In this document: piece by piece, positions 23,776-34,065 of the stretch | Layout: the number at the start of each line of letters is the position of its first letter | Numbering within the stretch: position 1 is the first letter of the stretch | Source: Heterostelium multicystogenum | Lineage: Eukaryota > Evosea > Eumycetozoa > Acytosteliales > Acytosteliaceae | Assembly (NCBI GenBank): GCA_003667245.1 | Contig: RCNN01000256.1 | Coordinates: forward strand, 1 to 34,065 | Direction of reading: 5' to 3' | DNA: 34,065 bases | Position numbers and translations under genes: made by a program | Notes under the pieces: generated by a model | Told to the model about the DNA's origin: nothing | Seen by the model: only the letters and a program-made list of their open reading frames with translations | Database searches by the model: none

Positions 23776-24155
23776 ATGACCGTCACCATCAGCAGCTTCG
23801 TTAACAACTCCCGTTTCCATCTTACTGTTACCAACCAACAAACCAAGGATACCTTCCTCGTCCTCCCAAACACTACTGTTGCACGTAATGTAACTTTGCC
23901 AATTGTTGACAGGGTGTCCAATGTTTGGTCTTCGAATACGCCAACAAGGGTGTTCCAGTTGCCGTTGCCAACGTCTGGGACTACAACTACGTCCTCTACT
24001 TCGACGGTTACAGCACTGTCAACCAACCAATCCAAAGTGACAGAACTTTGCAATTCGATATCCAAGACACCGGTATTGCTAGCTTCACTATCATCGGTGG
24101 TGCTGGTACCACTTACGATGGTAAGACCTCTGTTGTCCACACCAGAGTCCTTTAA
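23776..24155 (+). CDS. small beta-rich protein of unknown family, well-formed promoter
   Basis: The product is about 126 residues once one base, lost near 23910 in 'gacagggtg', is allowed for. The first half reads from MTVTISSFVNNSRFHLTV through 'LPNTTVARNVTLPIVD'. The second reads 'VFEYANKGVPVAVANVWDYN', then 'FDIQDTGIASFTIIGGAGTT' and ends HTRVL. Alternating hydrophobic and Thr/Ser/Val residues predict an all-beta sandwich. There is no signal peptide or membrane span, so it is probably cytosolic. Codons are C-ending and regular, and a good TATA box stands upstream; both suggest high expression. I do not recognise the family; a lectin-like or structural role is only a guess. Confidence 0.7.
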
Positions 24156-25214
24156 ATGTTTTTAATAATTTAATTTGATTCAATAAATTATTACCTCTAA
24201 AATATAATCTAATTTATCGTATTTCTTGTCCTATATATTATGTTAACAAGCGAAAGTAATCTCATTTTAATGGAATATTACCTCTTTAGTTTGAAGAAAA
24301 AAGTTTGTTTAACTTGATGAATTGATCCTCCAAATTCCATGGAATCGTTGAACGGTAAGGTTCATATGAAGAACACTTGTACAAATCGACAGTTGGAGTT
24401 GGAATAAACTGCAATACCCAGCATATTGAAGACTGAGGGAATTTAGGATTTGCAAGATGGGAGGAAGATCTCCTTCTGGAGATATGACTTCATTTCAATA
24501 TGGAACAGTATCCTTGTGGAGATTTTTAGAATATCAATTGGGATTGTGTTAACTGGTCTGAGAACGTTGTTCCCACAAAAAATGACTTGAAAATAATTCT
24601 GAACACAATCAAGTATTCCATAGTCTCCATTGAGTCTGAGTATTTTTTGATACCTGACTATGTTTAGTACAGCAGACACTCCGAGCGAGATTGAGACTTT
24701 TATTTAGAGAGTGGGAAGACTATTCCAAGAAATTGCTTGGAGAACCTTTCCAACCATTTGATCATCATTGTTATATCGTTGGACAAGTTAAGTTAGATGC
24801 AATCACTCTTCAAAGAATCCTAGTATGAGTATTAATTCAAAACATTCTACTTATTCGGTCGGGTTTTTTCAAAATGAGAATGAACTTTTGTAAAAATTGA
24901 TCAATTGGTGCACCATCTTATTTATTCTTTTTTTGGTCTTGGGAACTCACTGATCAAAAAGTTTTAAATTTTAATTAATTACAAATATTTTTGATGTCAA
25001 AATAATAAAAATTAATTTTTTTGTTTTTGTTTTTTTGTTTGAAGTGGTATTTTGTGTTCATGCTAATCTTCTGGCAACGCCTGCAGACCACTTTTAGTTA
25101 GTTGTGTAATTTTTTATTTTTTTATCATTTGATTTGTTGCATTATCATTGTTTAGGTTTAGGTTTAAATAAATAGAATAAACAACAATAACAACAACAAG
25201 AACAACAAACAACA
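24156..25214. other. intergenic region with possible coding debris
   Basis: About 24330-24830 is less A/T-rich than its surroundings and contains short coding-like stretches on both strands (for example plus-strand 'FQPFDHHCYIVGQVKLDAIT' near 24750-24805). No frame holds together and I recognise no family. The final 200 bp are A/T-rich, ending in an A/C-rich leader before the pyruvate dehydrogenase gene. Confidence 0.35.
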
Positions 25215-27601
25215 ATGTTCAGACAATCAGTTAGATTAGTAAAGAAACAACAAAAGTTGTTGAACATCAGCGGTGTACGTAACTACAGCTCAAACCGTTG
25301 CTGGAAGAACTTCATTGTTTGCCTTCAACAACATCAACAACACCGCTACTTCACCACTTGTCGGATATTCATCAAAGTTGGTCACTCCACAATTGCAGTC
25401 ATACAATGTCCAATCCACAAGATTCTATTCCACCCAATGTATGTAGACACCAACCAACAAAAGTCATGTTCAAGCGTTCATATCTATCATCATGTATTCA
25501 TTCATTATGAATACATGAATTCAATTACAGCCTATCTTATTAACTAATGAGTCGTGGAATACGAATGATGGGATATTATATGATAAGATACGATTGTACA
25601 TGATCAATAAAATGAACAGCATATTAATTCAAAGTTAATCAATCAATTATCAAAGACCACCACATATAAAGATTGATATGCCAGCTTTGTCACCATCAAT
25701 GACTGAGGGTAATATTGTTCGCTTGGACCAAGAAGGTTGGTGATCAAAGTCAAGGTTGGAGACATCATTGCTCAAATCGAAACCGACAAAGCAACTATGG
25801 ATTTCGAATGTTTGGAATCTGGTTATCTTGCAAAGATTTTGGCACCAGAGGGTACCAAGGGTATTCCCATTAACAATGTAAGTAAATGACCCATCACTGT
25901 TTTGATGTTTTGAGCCTCGTTTAGTTGGGACAACCCACGTATGACTAACATTAATATAAACAATATTATAGTTGATTGCTATTTTCGCAAAGAAGAAGGA
26001 AGATGTTGAACAAGTTCAAGGATTATTCAGTTTCTGCTGCTGGTGCTGCTGCCCCAGCTGCCGCCCCAGCCCCAGCTGCCGCTCCAAGGAAACACCAAAG
26101 GCTGCCCCAGCCCCAGCTCCAAAGAAGGCTGCCTCTTCAAAGACCTGTAGGTTATTTACTTTGGAATTAGTTTTGTTCAATATGTCCTAACTTTCAGATA
26201 TATAATCAATAGATCCAAAACATATTGTAGTTGGTATGCCAGCACTTTCACCATCAATGGAAACTGGTGGTCTTGCCAAATGGAACAAGAACGTTGGAGA
26301 TCTAGTTAAAGTTGGTGATATTATTGCAACAAGTCGAGACAGATAAAGCAACCATGGATTTCGAATGTTTGGAGTCAGGTTATGTTGCTAAAATTTTAGT
26401 TCCAGCCGGTACCTCTGGTGTTTCTATTGACAGCGTAAGTTGGAGCGAGTTGTGTGAAAACGAAAGATAGGATAACATTATTAATCATTGTTTATTATTA
26501 TTATGAATATTATAGCCAGTTTGCATTTTGACAGCAAAGAAAGAAGATATTGACAAGTTCAGTGACTACACTGTTGGAGAATCAGAGGCTGCTGCACCAG
26601 CTGCTGAAGAATCACATGCTGAATCACCAGTTTCATCACAACCAACTTCATCATCATCATCATCAGCCCCACAACAAAACGCAGGTGGAAGAATCTTCTC
26701 CTCACCAGCTGCTAGATTCGTCGCAAAAGAAAAGGGAATCAACATTGGTGATGTCTCTGGAACTGGTCCAAACAACCGTGTTGTCAAGGCTGATGTCTTG
26801 AACTTCAAGCCAAAGGCTGCCGAGGAAGTCGCCCCAGCTGCTGCTACTACCACTGCCACCCGTCCAGTTGCCACTGAGCAAGCTGGTGAAGTCTCCTACA
26901 CTGACATTCCACACTCCAAATATTCGTAAGGTTACTGCTGCTCGTCTTACTGAGTCCAAGCAAACCATCCCACACTACTACCTCACCATGGAGTGCCGTG
27001 TTGACAAACTTCTTAAGGTTCGTACCGAGTTGAACAACCAAGCCGACGGAAAGTACAAGTTGTCCGTAAATGACTTTATCATCAAGGCTGCCTCTGCTGC
27101 TTTGAAAGGACGTCCCAACTGTAAATAGCACCTGGATGACCAATGCCGTTCGTCGTTTCCACAACGTTGACATCAATGTTGCCGTCAACACTGACATCGG
27201 TTTGTTCACACCATTGGTTCGTGAGAGTGACAAAAAAGGATTGGCTACCATCGCCAACCAAGTCCGTGAAATGGCCGAAAAAGCCAAGAAAGGAAAGCTC
27301 CAAACCACAAAGACTTCCAATCCGGTACTTTCACTATTTCCAACTTGGGTATGTTTGGTATCAAGAACTTCTCAGCTGTAATCAACCCACCACAGGCTGC
27401 CATCTTGGCAGTTGGTACTAACCGAGTCTCGTTTGGTACCAGTAGAGAAGCCAAAGGAAGGTGAGATGCCTTACGAAACTGCTACCATCCTCTCAGTCAC
27501 TTTGTCATGCGAATCACCGTGTCATTGATGGTGCCGTTGGTGCTGAATGGTTACAACGTTTCAAGGACTATATCGAAAACCCATTGAAATTGCTTCTTTA
27601 A
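25215..27601 (+). CDS. pdhC: dihydrolipoyl acetyltransferase, E2 of mitochondrial pyruvate dehydrogenase
   Basis: The N-terminus is a basic, Ser/Asn-rich mitochondrial presequence ([14 protein letters not shown]...). Two lipoyl domains follow: '[11 protein letters not shown]' with '[20 protein letters not shown]' (25680-25880) and '[12 protein letters not shown]' with its own '[18 protein letters not shown]' (26235-26440). The Lys of each ETDKATMDF carries lipoate. Ala/Pro hinges link them. The E3-binding domain ([18 protein letters not shown], 26690-26740) comes next. The catalytic domain includes '[17 protein letters not shown]', '[14 protein letters not shown]' and the active-site '[17 protein letters not shown]' near the end. 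It transfers acetyl groups to CoA in the matrix. Introns lie near 25440-25670, 25880-25970, 26150-26213 and 26437-26516. At least eight one-base frame changes interrupt otherwise perfect family sequence, so I read them as sequence errors rather than decay. Confidence 0.92.
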
Positions 27602-27703
27602 ATAAATCCTTTAATTAACTTTATGACAACATAAATGTGCTATTTATTGTCCTTATATTATATTAATTGAATCTAACTATTTATTGAAGGAAAGACACAT
27701 AGA

Positions 27704-29073
27704 TTAAAGAAAGCAATCAATATGAATTCCGAATAATCCTTTTGCTACCTTTGCTTCTACTACAGTTGGACAACCAAAAGTAAGTTAAAAAGTAGTCCCA
27801 TACTTTCTCTGGTACATAAGTCACGGTTTTTTTTGAAGAAAACATAAGTTTGTTTGTTCCTGTATGAACTAAGGAATCATTAAGGATGGGACCCAGTTGT
27901 TCTTTGGTTTGTTGGCATGAAATCCAATTATCATACCAGATCTGGTTGATAGCATACCACTTTTCGCCAATAATCAATGGATGAATCTTGATTGTATTTG
28001 AAATTGAAATCCTTTTTTGCTTCTCTTCTTCGCTAATACTTTTTATATTCTGGGAAGCAACAGATTGGAAAGGTAACATTCCATTAACGGCATTTGTTTT
28101 TGATGGGTTCCAAATTGATTGTTATGGCTTGTTTAAAAAATGGGTTTGATCTGTTTGTTAACTGAATGGATTCATTGATAGCTTCTTTCAATAATTTCAA
28201 ATTGAGAGGTTTGGTTGATAATTCCCAATTGGAATAGTTTGGTAGTTCTCTTAGTTCGCGAGGGAAATATTTGATGATGCTTGTGAGTCAAATATAAGAT
28301 GATTGAGTGTTGGTCTTTCTTGAATTGGTGGTTGAGTTCATTGATATCAATGATGTCATTCAACATTGTTTGATTGCAGCCCAAAATGAATGATGACAAC
28401 GATTGACTAGATGAGATTGATTCTCTGATTGTGTCCAGTGAAATATTGTCTGAAGAAGTGTTTGTTGTACTACCTACATTACTGCAGTCTTCTCCAACGA
28501 TCGTCTCATTGGTCATATCTTCATTACTATTCGATAGCTTGTTGTTGATATTAATAATATTGACGAGATGTTTCAATTGTTTGATTTGTTTGTTCTGATT
28601 TGCTGGTCAATACTTCTTTGGTCAAACTGAGAGTTTTTCTTTAATCTTTGTTCTTCAACAATGAGGTATTGATGATATTGTTCAAAGTGTTCCGATATCT
28701 TCTTCTCCGTTGCCGACAGTCTGTCAATCTCGGTTGAGCATGTCTTCAACGACGTCCACAATGCTGAGAGTGTCAATTGGACTGATGATTGTTTAGATTT
28801 TGATCTATTATCAATTGTAGCATCTTTATCTGGGTGTTGTTATTATTATTAATACTATTAACATCAGAGATTGAATGTAAACTATCAGTTGAATATTTAT
28901 TTAAATGGATGTCATTGTATGATTGAATGAGATCATCGATATGACAGCAATGTTCGAAATGACCTTGTTTCTGTTGATTTGTGGAGCAACAAACATTTCG
29001 AACACAACAACACATTACATTGTTGACAAATGAACTTCAATGATTACTATGTATAATCACAATTGAGTGTCAT
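27704..29073 (-). CDS. B-box, coiled coil and DUSP-domain protein
   Basis: About 455 residues in several frames. The likely start is the ATG at 29073. The first 60 residues form a B-box split over two or three frame changes: 'LKFICQQCNVLLCSKCLLLH' (about 29035-28975) then 'QGHFEHCCHIDDLIQSYND'. A coiled coil follows with 'EKKISEHFEQYHQYLIVEEQ' and a Ser/Asn-rich linker (28570-28200). The C-terminus (28040-27704) matches a DUSP domain: 'GEKWYAINQIWYDNW', 'LGPILNDSLVHTG', 'TYVPEKVWDYFLTYF', and after a frame change 'GCPTVVEAKVAKG', which takes the place of the usual GGGPxIxR end. DUSP domains otherwise occur in ubiquitin-specific proteases. No protease domain follows, since the stop comes about ten residues later. 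It converges on the pyruvate dehydrogenase gene with about 100 bp between. Confidence 0.7.
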
Positions 29074-29640
29074 CTTTATACAGAGATATATAATTATCTA
29101 TACTATTTATTTAACTAATAATAATAATATGACTAATTAATTGTTCAAAGGAAATCAATGAATGAATCCTTATTAGCTATTACCTTGTAAAACTTTAAAT
29201 TTTATTGGAAATGACAATGAAATAATTATTAGAAATGATAACTTGTAACATGAGTTTCCAAAGTGCGCCAAAATTTAAATTTTTTAAAAGTGTAGTTTAA
29301 ATTATGGTGTCCATCGATGAATCTACAGAAACCTTATAAATCACTAATTGTTACTCCTTTCTAAAATATGATGTGGAATATATTTAATATTCCTCAATGT
29401 CAATTAGCAAACCACACAATTTAAAATCAATCATATAGTTTTTGAAATTTTTTTGAAAAAAATGGCATAAAAATACGATGAAATTTGGTTTATAATCAAT
29501 GACTGGGGAGAAAAAATTTAATTTTGTAAAATGAAAACAAATGTTTTCATTTTTTTGTATTTTAATAAAATTAAATTGGTACAATGTATTTTTTTTAAGA
29601 TTTTAATATGTGTACGAGTTTGAATATTTCTCTTGATAAA
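29074..29640. other. non-coding region upstream of the B-box/DUSP gene
   Basis: A/T-rich DNA with the leader and promoter of the minus-strand gene. An open frame at 29384-29584 (-) is only low-complexity Phe/Lys/Asn sequence and I do not take it as a gene. Confidence 0.5.
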
Positions 29641-29642
29641 AA

Positions 29643-30055
29643 TTATTGTTGTAATGTTTCTCTGAGTGGTTTAGTGTGATTGTTATTAATTTTCGTGTTT
29701 GCACAATGTAAGCAAATTATGTAAATGCATATTCTAGCTTTCAAATTGTCGGTTCTCCATATTGTAGACATAGATTTCCAAAGTTCTGACTCTGGAAAAG
29801 AAATTTTCAAACTACTACCCCGATATTTTCCCGATGTAGAATTAAATTCTTTTTTCTTCTTCACTTAAACCTCCATCTTTTTTCTTCTTTTGATTGGACA
29901 TATGAAAGTTTTCATATTGGCTTGACTAATGCTTTGTCAGCGAGGACAAATTTTCTTTTTGTTGATAATTCATCCTTGATTCCAGAAATTGTTGGAAAAT
30001 GAATAGTTGTGATGCTTCCATTGAACATTTTGGAAATCCAAAACCAATGTTCCAT
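29643..30055 (-). pseudogene. possible gene remnant, family unknown
   Basis: On the minus strand a short open frame from 29901 (MSNQKKKKDGGLSEEEKR) is followed in another frame by 'STSGKYRGSSLKISFPESEL' and 'WKSMSTIWRTDNLKARI' to a stop at 29643. Upstream, 'FWISKMFNGSITTIHFPT' and 'ISGIKDELSTKRKFVLADKA' are open on the same strand. The text has coding character but is too broken to model, and I recognise no domain. Confidence 0.25.
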
Positions 30056-31022
30056 CCAAATGTTACCATAACCTCAAACTTGTAAGTGATGTTTATGTTT
30101 TCCGCTATACAGTAAAGATTGCATGAGGTTCTTTTGATGGTCTATAAACTTAAGGTCTATTGTTCTATTGCACCATAAATGTTTTTCTAATAATTTTCAG
30201 TTCTATTCTATTATTGATAGTTTCTATATTATTGATAACCTAAAGTTTAACAGAGGTGTATATATTATATTATTTTTGTTAATAAACATCAAGTACTACA
30301 GTGTAGTTATAGAACATTGTTCATTGTAACATACCAAAGGCTTTATTTTATCATAGAGATTTGAAAACATGAGTTAACAATCTTATTTAAGCTACGATCA
30401 GATATTCCGAAGTTAATACTAGTTTGTACTAGTGTTCCGTATTGTTTCAAATAGCTTAGAGTCATTATTATTTCATTCATTGGTATATTTGCTAAAGATT
30501 GAAGGTGCTCGGCAGTCTCTCTGCTACATCCAACATATTTGTTAAGCTATTCCTATAAGTCCCTCCATATCTATAATATCTGTTAAATAACCACAACTTG
30601 TATTGATTCGTATTAATATTATCTTTTTTATGTATTAAGGGTTTTTTAATGCTATCTTTATGTTTATTAATTATAAACAGAGACTATTTATAAATTTTGA
30701 CCAACTTTCCTTTTTAAGGTGAAACAATTTTCAATTAATTGGGAAGATTGTTTATATATATGAACAATAAAAAAGTGGCAAACATTTCTGGTTTATATAC
30801 TTTTTCTATGTGGGGAATAATTATTAATATATAAACGTTTTCTATATAAATCCTATAGGATAAATTCCGATTTGCTTTTAATTGCAATGTTTGTTATTAC
30901 AATTGTATATTTTGGGAACATAAAACAACATATACTGTGCTATAAATTGCAAACTTTCAAGTTGAAGAAAATTTAAAAACATTTCAACAAATCCATAATT
31001 ATTTATTTCACCCACTTTACAA
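30056..31022. other. A/T-rich stretch without genes
   Basis: I see no coding frame, RNA gene or clear repeat here. The right end is presumably the promoter region of whatever begins at 31023. Confidence 0.6.
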
Positions 31023-31470
31023 ATGGCTGGAAAAAGAAAATACACAAAGTGGGAGCAGAAGTATATAGATTTTATTGAAGATTTTCTAAAAAGGTATGAA
31101 CATCACTTTTTTAATTTTAATTATTTATTAATATTAAAGTATTTATTATATTCAAGATAATTTAAGCAATCCCTACCCAAAGATGTAAGGAAAGAATTTT
31201 ATCGGCAGTTTGGGAGCTCAATTTTATCCAACAAGATCTGTTGAGGAGAAAAATTTCCTCACAAGAAGGAAATTGATGGACCACAATGGCAATATCCTCA
31301 ATGGAAAGCCTCAAAACCAACAATGGACCCCTACCATTTGCCCAGAAGCGAGTCCCTGATGTCCTCAAATCAGAGTCCCTTGCTGTCATCCGCGCATTCC
31401 ACGTCCTGTGTCCAAGTCTTTCAAGTTGCTACCTACCATTCGAACAGACAGAAGATTGTCCTTCTTAATA
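31023..31470 (+). pseudogene. unresolved gene or gene fragment
   Basis: An ATG at 31023 opens 23 codons (MAGKRKYTKWEQKYIDFIED, then FLK) that end at a GTATGA donor; the intron probably ends at 31156. Afterwards three frames alternate: 'FKQSLPKDVRKEFYRQFG', then 'QFYPTRSVEEKNFLTRRKLM', then 'PDVLKSESLAVIRAFHVLC' or 'HSTSCVQVFQVATYHSNRQK'. The stretch from about 31280 to 31470 is clearly richer in G+C than its surroundings. This could be a broken gene or part of a mobile element; no domain is recognisable. It may continue past a possible donor near 31472. Confidence 0.3.
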
Positions 31471-32004
31471 AGGTAGTGTATGATCAATCAAAATATTTGT
31501 AACTTTAATATTATTTTGACAATGTCTTTATTATTTTGAGATTTACTAAAAGAATATGATTTGGGAATGAAATCTAATAATAAAAGACTTGTCAAATTAA
31601 ATAATGGTCTTAGTCAAAAATTACTGAAGTTCCAAGTCGTGTTGAAGTTTGAGTTTTTATAAGTAATAAAAATCAAAATTAAATCCATATATGGTTTTTA
31701 CTGGCTTTTATAAACACCTCTTCCTTTCCTCCTTCATCTTTTTCTTTACAGGATTTACTTATAATTTGATAAGTCCTCTCTCTCTCTCAAACACTTCATT
31801 TTAATATTTCATAAATAGATTAGATCTAAACTAATAGTGTAGCAAACTGTAAACAATGAAACGACATTTACAATGCATATTCTTAGGTTCGGCGACAATA
31901 ACACAATGGATCAGTAGCAAACAGAAAAAATGAAAAAAAAAAAAAACAATGGTAAAAGAACAAACTCCCCTTGTAAAATTACATTTGTAGTTATATCTAG
32001 ATTG
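31471..32004. other. intergenic region
   Basis: A/T-rich sequence without a gene. It includes a CTCTCT run near 31780 and a long A run near 31935. It presumably holds the promoter of the F-box/LRR gene. Confidence 0.5.
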
Positions 32005-33691
32005 ATGCAAGAAGATAACATAATAAACTCAAGTTTAGAAACGAAACAATTAACATTTCCATCATATGTTTGGCGCATTATTTTGAACGATGTTGTTAGG
32101 TTACTTTGATCGTTTGTACTTCAGTTATAACAGTAAGATCAATTTGATTATTGAGCTTTCATTGGTTTGCAAACATTGGTATAAGTATGTAATTCCGTAT
32201 CTTCACTTGGGAGTGATACGGTTTGATGCCAATACCTTTGATCGTATCATTCTATTTCTAGACAAAGGAATAGTAGGTCGACCACTCAATACTCTGAACT
32301 CCATTGTTAAACTAGACTTGAATTTTGGCCACGTCTAGAAATAAATAATAATTATCTCAAACTTCTTCTTGGAGAGAATTCGGTCATCAAGAGATTTACG
32401 TCTTTCCAGCTGCCAACTACTCCGGGCTGGCGCTATACACTTGTCTGAAATACTTTTGAAGAACACCTCACTTCGTTCGCTAAACATTTCAAGGAATAGA
32501 ATTGGAGACGAAGGTGCCGCAGCTATTGCCAACTCATTGCACAGCCACCCTACACTGACTCACTTGGATGTCACACTGAACCATATTGGCGAGAAGGGTG
32601 GATTGGAAATAGCCAAACTGTTTCAAAAACAACAAATCATTTCGGATGGGTAGTTTTTGATAGCAATACATTTAGCAAGGCTTCTATTAAGAAGATATTG
32701 TATGCTCTCCAACAGAATAATAATCTTTGGTCGTTATCAATGGGCGGCATTGGAGTCATTGACATTCATGCTTTAAGTCAATTTATTGACAACTCTCCCA
32801 ACCTGGAAAATCTTAATCTAAGTCGCAACCTGTTAGTCAAGGGTATAAGGCGCCTATGTTTGTAGCTTTAACAAATCATAACAAATTGAAAACAGTCAGC
32901 TTCAAACGCTTGTGATTTCTTACCATTTGATTCGAATGATATCGATATTTATCACATGATTTCAAAGAGCCAATCAATCACATCACTGAATCTCCAAACA
33001 TTTCACAATGTGAACAGTGTATTTAGTTCGTTGATTCACAACAACGTGATAACTAGTATAGATGTTTCATTCTCTGACACTATTTCCAGTGCAGGGAGAT
33101 ATCATTGGCTCTTTCTTAATCTCCAACAAAGTCATTGACATCTCTTGATATCAGTGGCATTACATTTGCAAACACTGGCGGTGGAATTAATTCTATTCTG
33201 AAATCCCTCCTCTCAAATAACACACTTCTCAGAATCAGATTGCGTGGAACCAGACCGAAATCATTCGAACCTGGTCTACTGTTTGAAGTGCTCTCCAAGA
33301 ATAAGTCACTTACTTCCCTGGAACTTTCTGACAACTCACTTTCGAATGAAGTTGGATTGGAAATAGCATCGGCATTGAAAGCCAACCACACACTCAATTA
33401 TCTTTGTTTGAATGACAAACCTGTTCGACGATGACTGTGGATCAAGATTCCATCAAGCATTGCTAGTTCAATCTAAACACCAGAGTTTACATGTTTAAAA
33501 ATGGCTTTGGCAATAGAATGGCAACTCAACTTGGATCTTCTCACCAAAATCGTGTTTCTCTTGACTTTGAAAGAGAAGCAATAGTGAAAGCCAACCCACC
33601 TGAATCAAACACCACTTTATTGAGCATTGTAACAACCTCTGTCATGGTATCATCTCTTTGTATCTTATACTTGTTAAAATACAAACGTTAA
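32005..33691 (+). CDS. F-box and leucine-rich-repeat protein with C-terminal membrane anchor
   Basis: About 560 residues, from ATG 32005 (MQEDNIINSSLETKQ). Residues about 16-65 form an F-box-like unit: 'LTFPSYVWRIILNDVV' and, after a frame change near 32090, 'LIIELSLVCKHWYKYVIPYL'. F-boxes bind Skp1 in SCF ubiquitin ligases. Ribonuclease-inhibitor-type repeats follow: 'LRSLNISRNRIGDEGAAAIA', 'LTHLDVTLNHIGEKGGLEIA', 'LENLNLSRNLLV', 'LTSLELSDNSLSNEVGLEIA'. These form a solenoid for target binding. The last residues are a hydrophobic span (LLSIVTTSVMVSSLCILYLL) and a basic KYKR end, as in tail-anchored proteins. The frame changes near 32090, 32336, 32640, 32860, 33100 and 33420. The anchor would place the protein on an internal membrane. 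Confidence 0.7.
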
Positions 33692-34065
33692 TAAATACTT
33701 TGTTTTATTTACAAATCTAAATAAGATATCCAATAATCTCCCAATATTATTAGAAATTAACATCCATGACCATAAACACTCCAACTTATAAGTAAATACA
33801 TAGATCTGGTATTGAATTGAAATTAATCCAAACATTAATATAGGACATTTGGAGTATCATTTGAAATCCATACCTTGAATTACCCCGCATGCGTTTATTA
33901 AAAATAAAATTGAATCTTCTAAGAAATAAATCTCTCTTAAATTTCTAATAAAATTTAATTTATTCATTGCTTGATCATTGCTTAAATGATATTTGTTGGA
34001 TGAATGAATGAATAATAAGAATTCAAATAATATTACTAGCAATAGTAGTTAGCAGTAGTAGTACA
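33692..34065. other. 3' flank, no gene seen
   Basis: A/T-rich sequence after the F-box/LRR gene. The minus-strand open frame at 33857-34042 is low-complexity and not convincing. Confidence 0.5.

Noticed and set aside
24443..24679. 78-codon minus-strand frame
   Set aside because: No domain, no start context, and coding-like text on the other strand too; treated as debris.
26566..27320. Long minus-strand open frames
   Set aside because: They lie opposite the acetyltransferase coding sequence, whose family match is decisive.

Overview
The window is nuclear DNA of a social amoeba (Dictyostelia). It is strongly A+T-rich. Introns are short (about 65-115 bp) with GTAAGT or GTATGT donors. Coding regions carry Asn, Gln and Ser runs, and some families are typical of dictyostelids: a B-box zinc finger followed by a coiled coil with an 'EEQ(K/R)L' motif, and an F-box plus leucine-rich-repeat protein. 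There is no operon structure, no bacterial ribosome-binding site pattern, and no tRNA, rRNA or CRISPR that I can see.

Layout from left to right. 1-4878 (-): a very large unrecognised protein broken by many frame changes, probably running off the left edge. 4879-6400: mostly non-coding, with a decayed fragment resembling the part of ComC/Tgr-type surface proteins just before the membrane. 6465-7272 (+): a Gln/Pro-rich protein with a DnaJ-type CxxCxGxG zinc domain. 7397-7785 (+): coding-like debris. 8228-8473 (+): a two-exon, 43-residue single-pass membrane microprotein. 8872-9543 (-): a CYTH-family phosphatase, probably thiamine triphosphatase. 9804-11847 (+): a B-box protein with a likely beta-propeller end. 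11848-15075: a 3.2 kb non-coding stretch. 15076-18272 (+): a four-exon nuclear protein with three copies of an ASH2-like zinc finger/winged-helix module. 18765-19236 (-): a LYR-motif protein. 19915-23072 (+): the zeta subunit of the AP-5 adaptor, six exons. 23776-24155 (+): a small unrecognised protein behind a clear TATA box. 25215-27601 (+): the E2 subunit of mitochondrial pyruvate dehydrogenase. 27704-29073 (-): a B-box, coiled coil and DUSP protein. 29074-31000: mostly empty. 31023-31470 (+): an unresolved fragment. 32005-33691 (+): an F-box/LRR protein with a C-terminal membrane anchor.

The genes do not form one pathway. Themes are mitochondrial metabolism (pyruvate dehydrogenase E2, the LYR protein), membrane traffic (AP-5), chromatin or transcription (the ASH2-like protein) and ubiquitin-linked modules (B-box, DUSP, F-box).

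Frame changes of one base occur in nearly every long gene, including the essential pyruvate dehydrogenase E2 gene. The simplest reading is uncorrected sequencing indels rather than many pseudogenes, so gene spans here are more reliable than exact exon edges or protein sequences.
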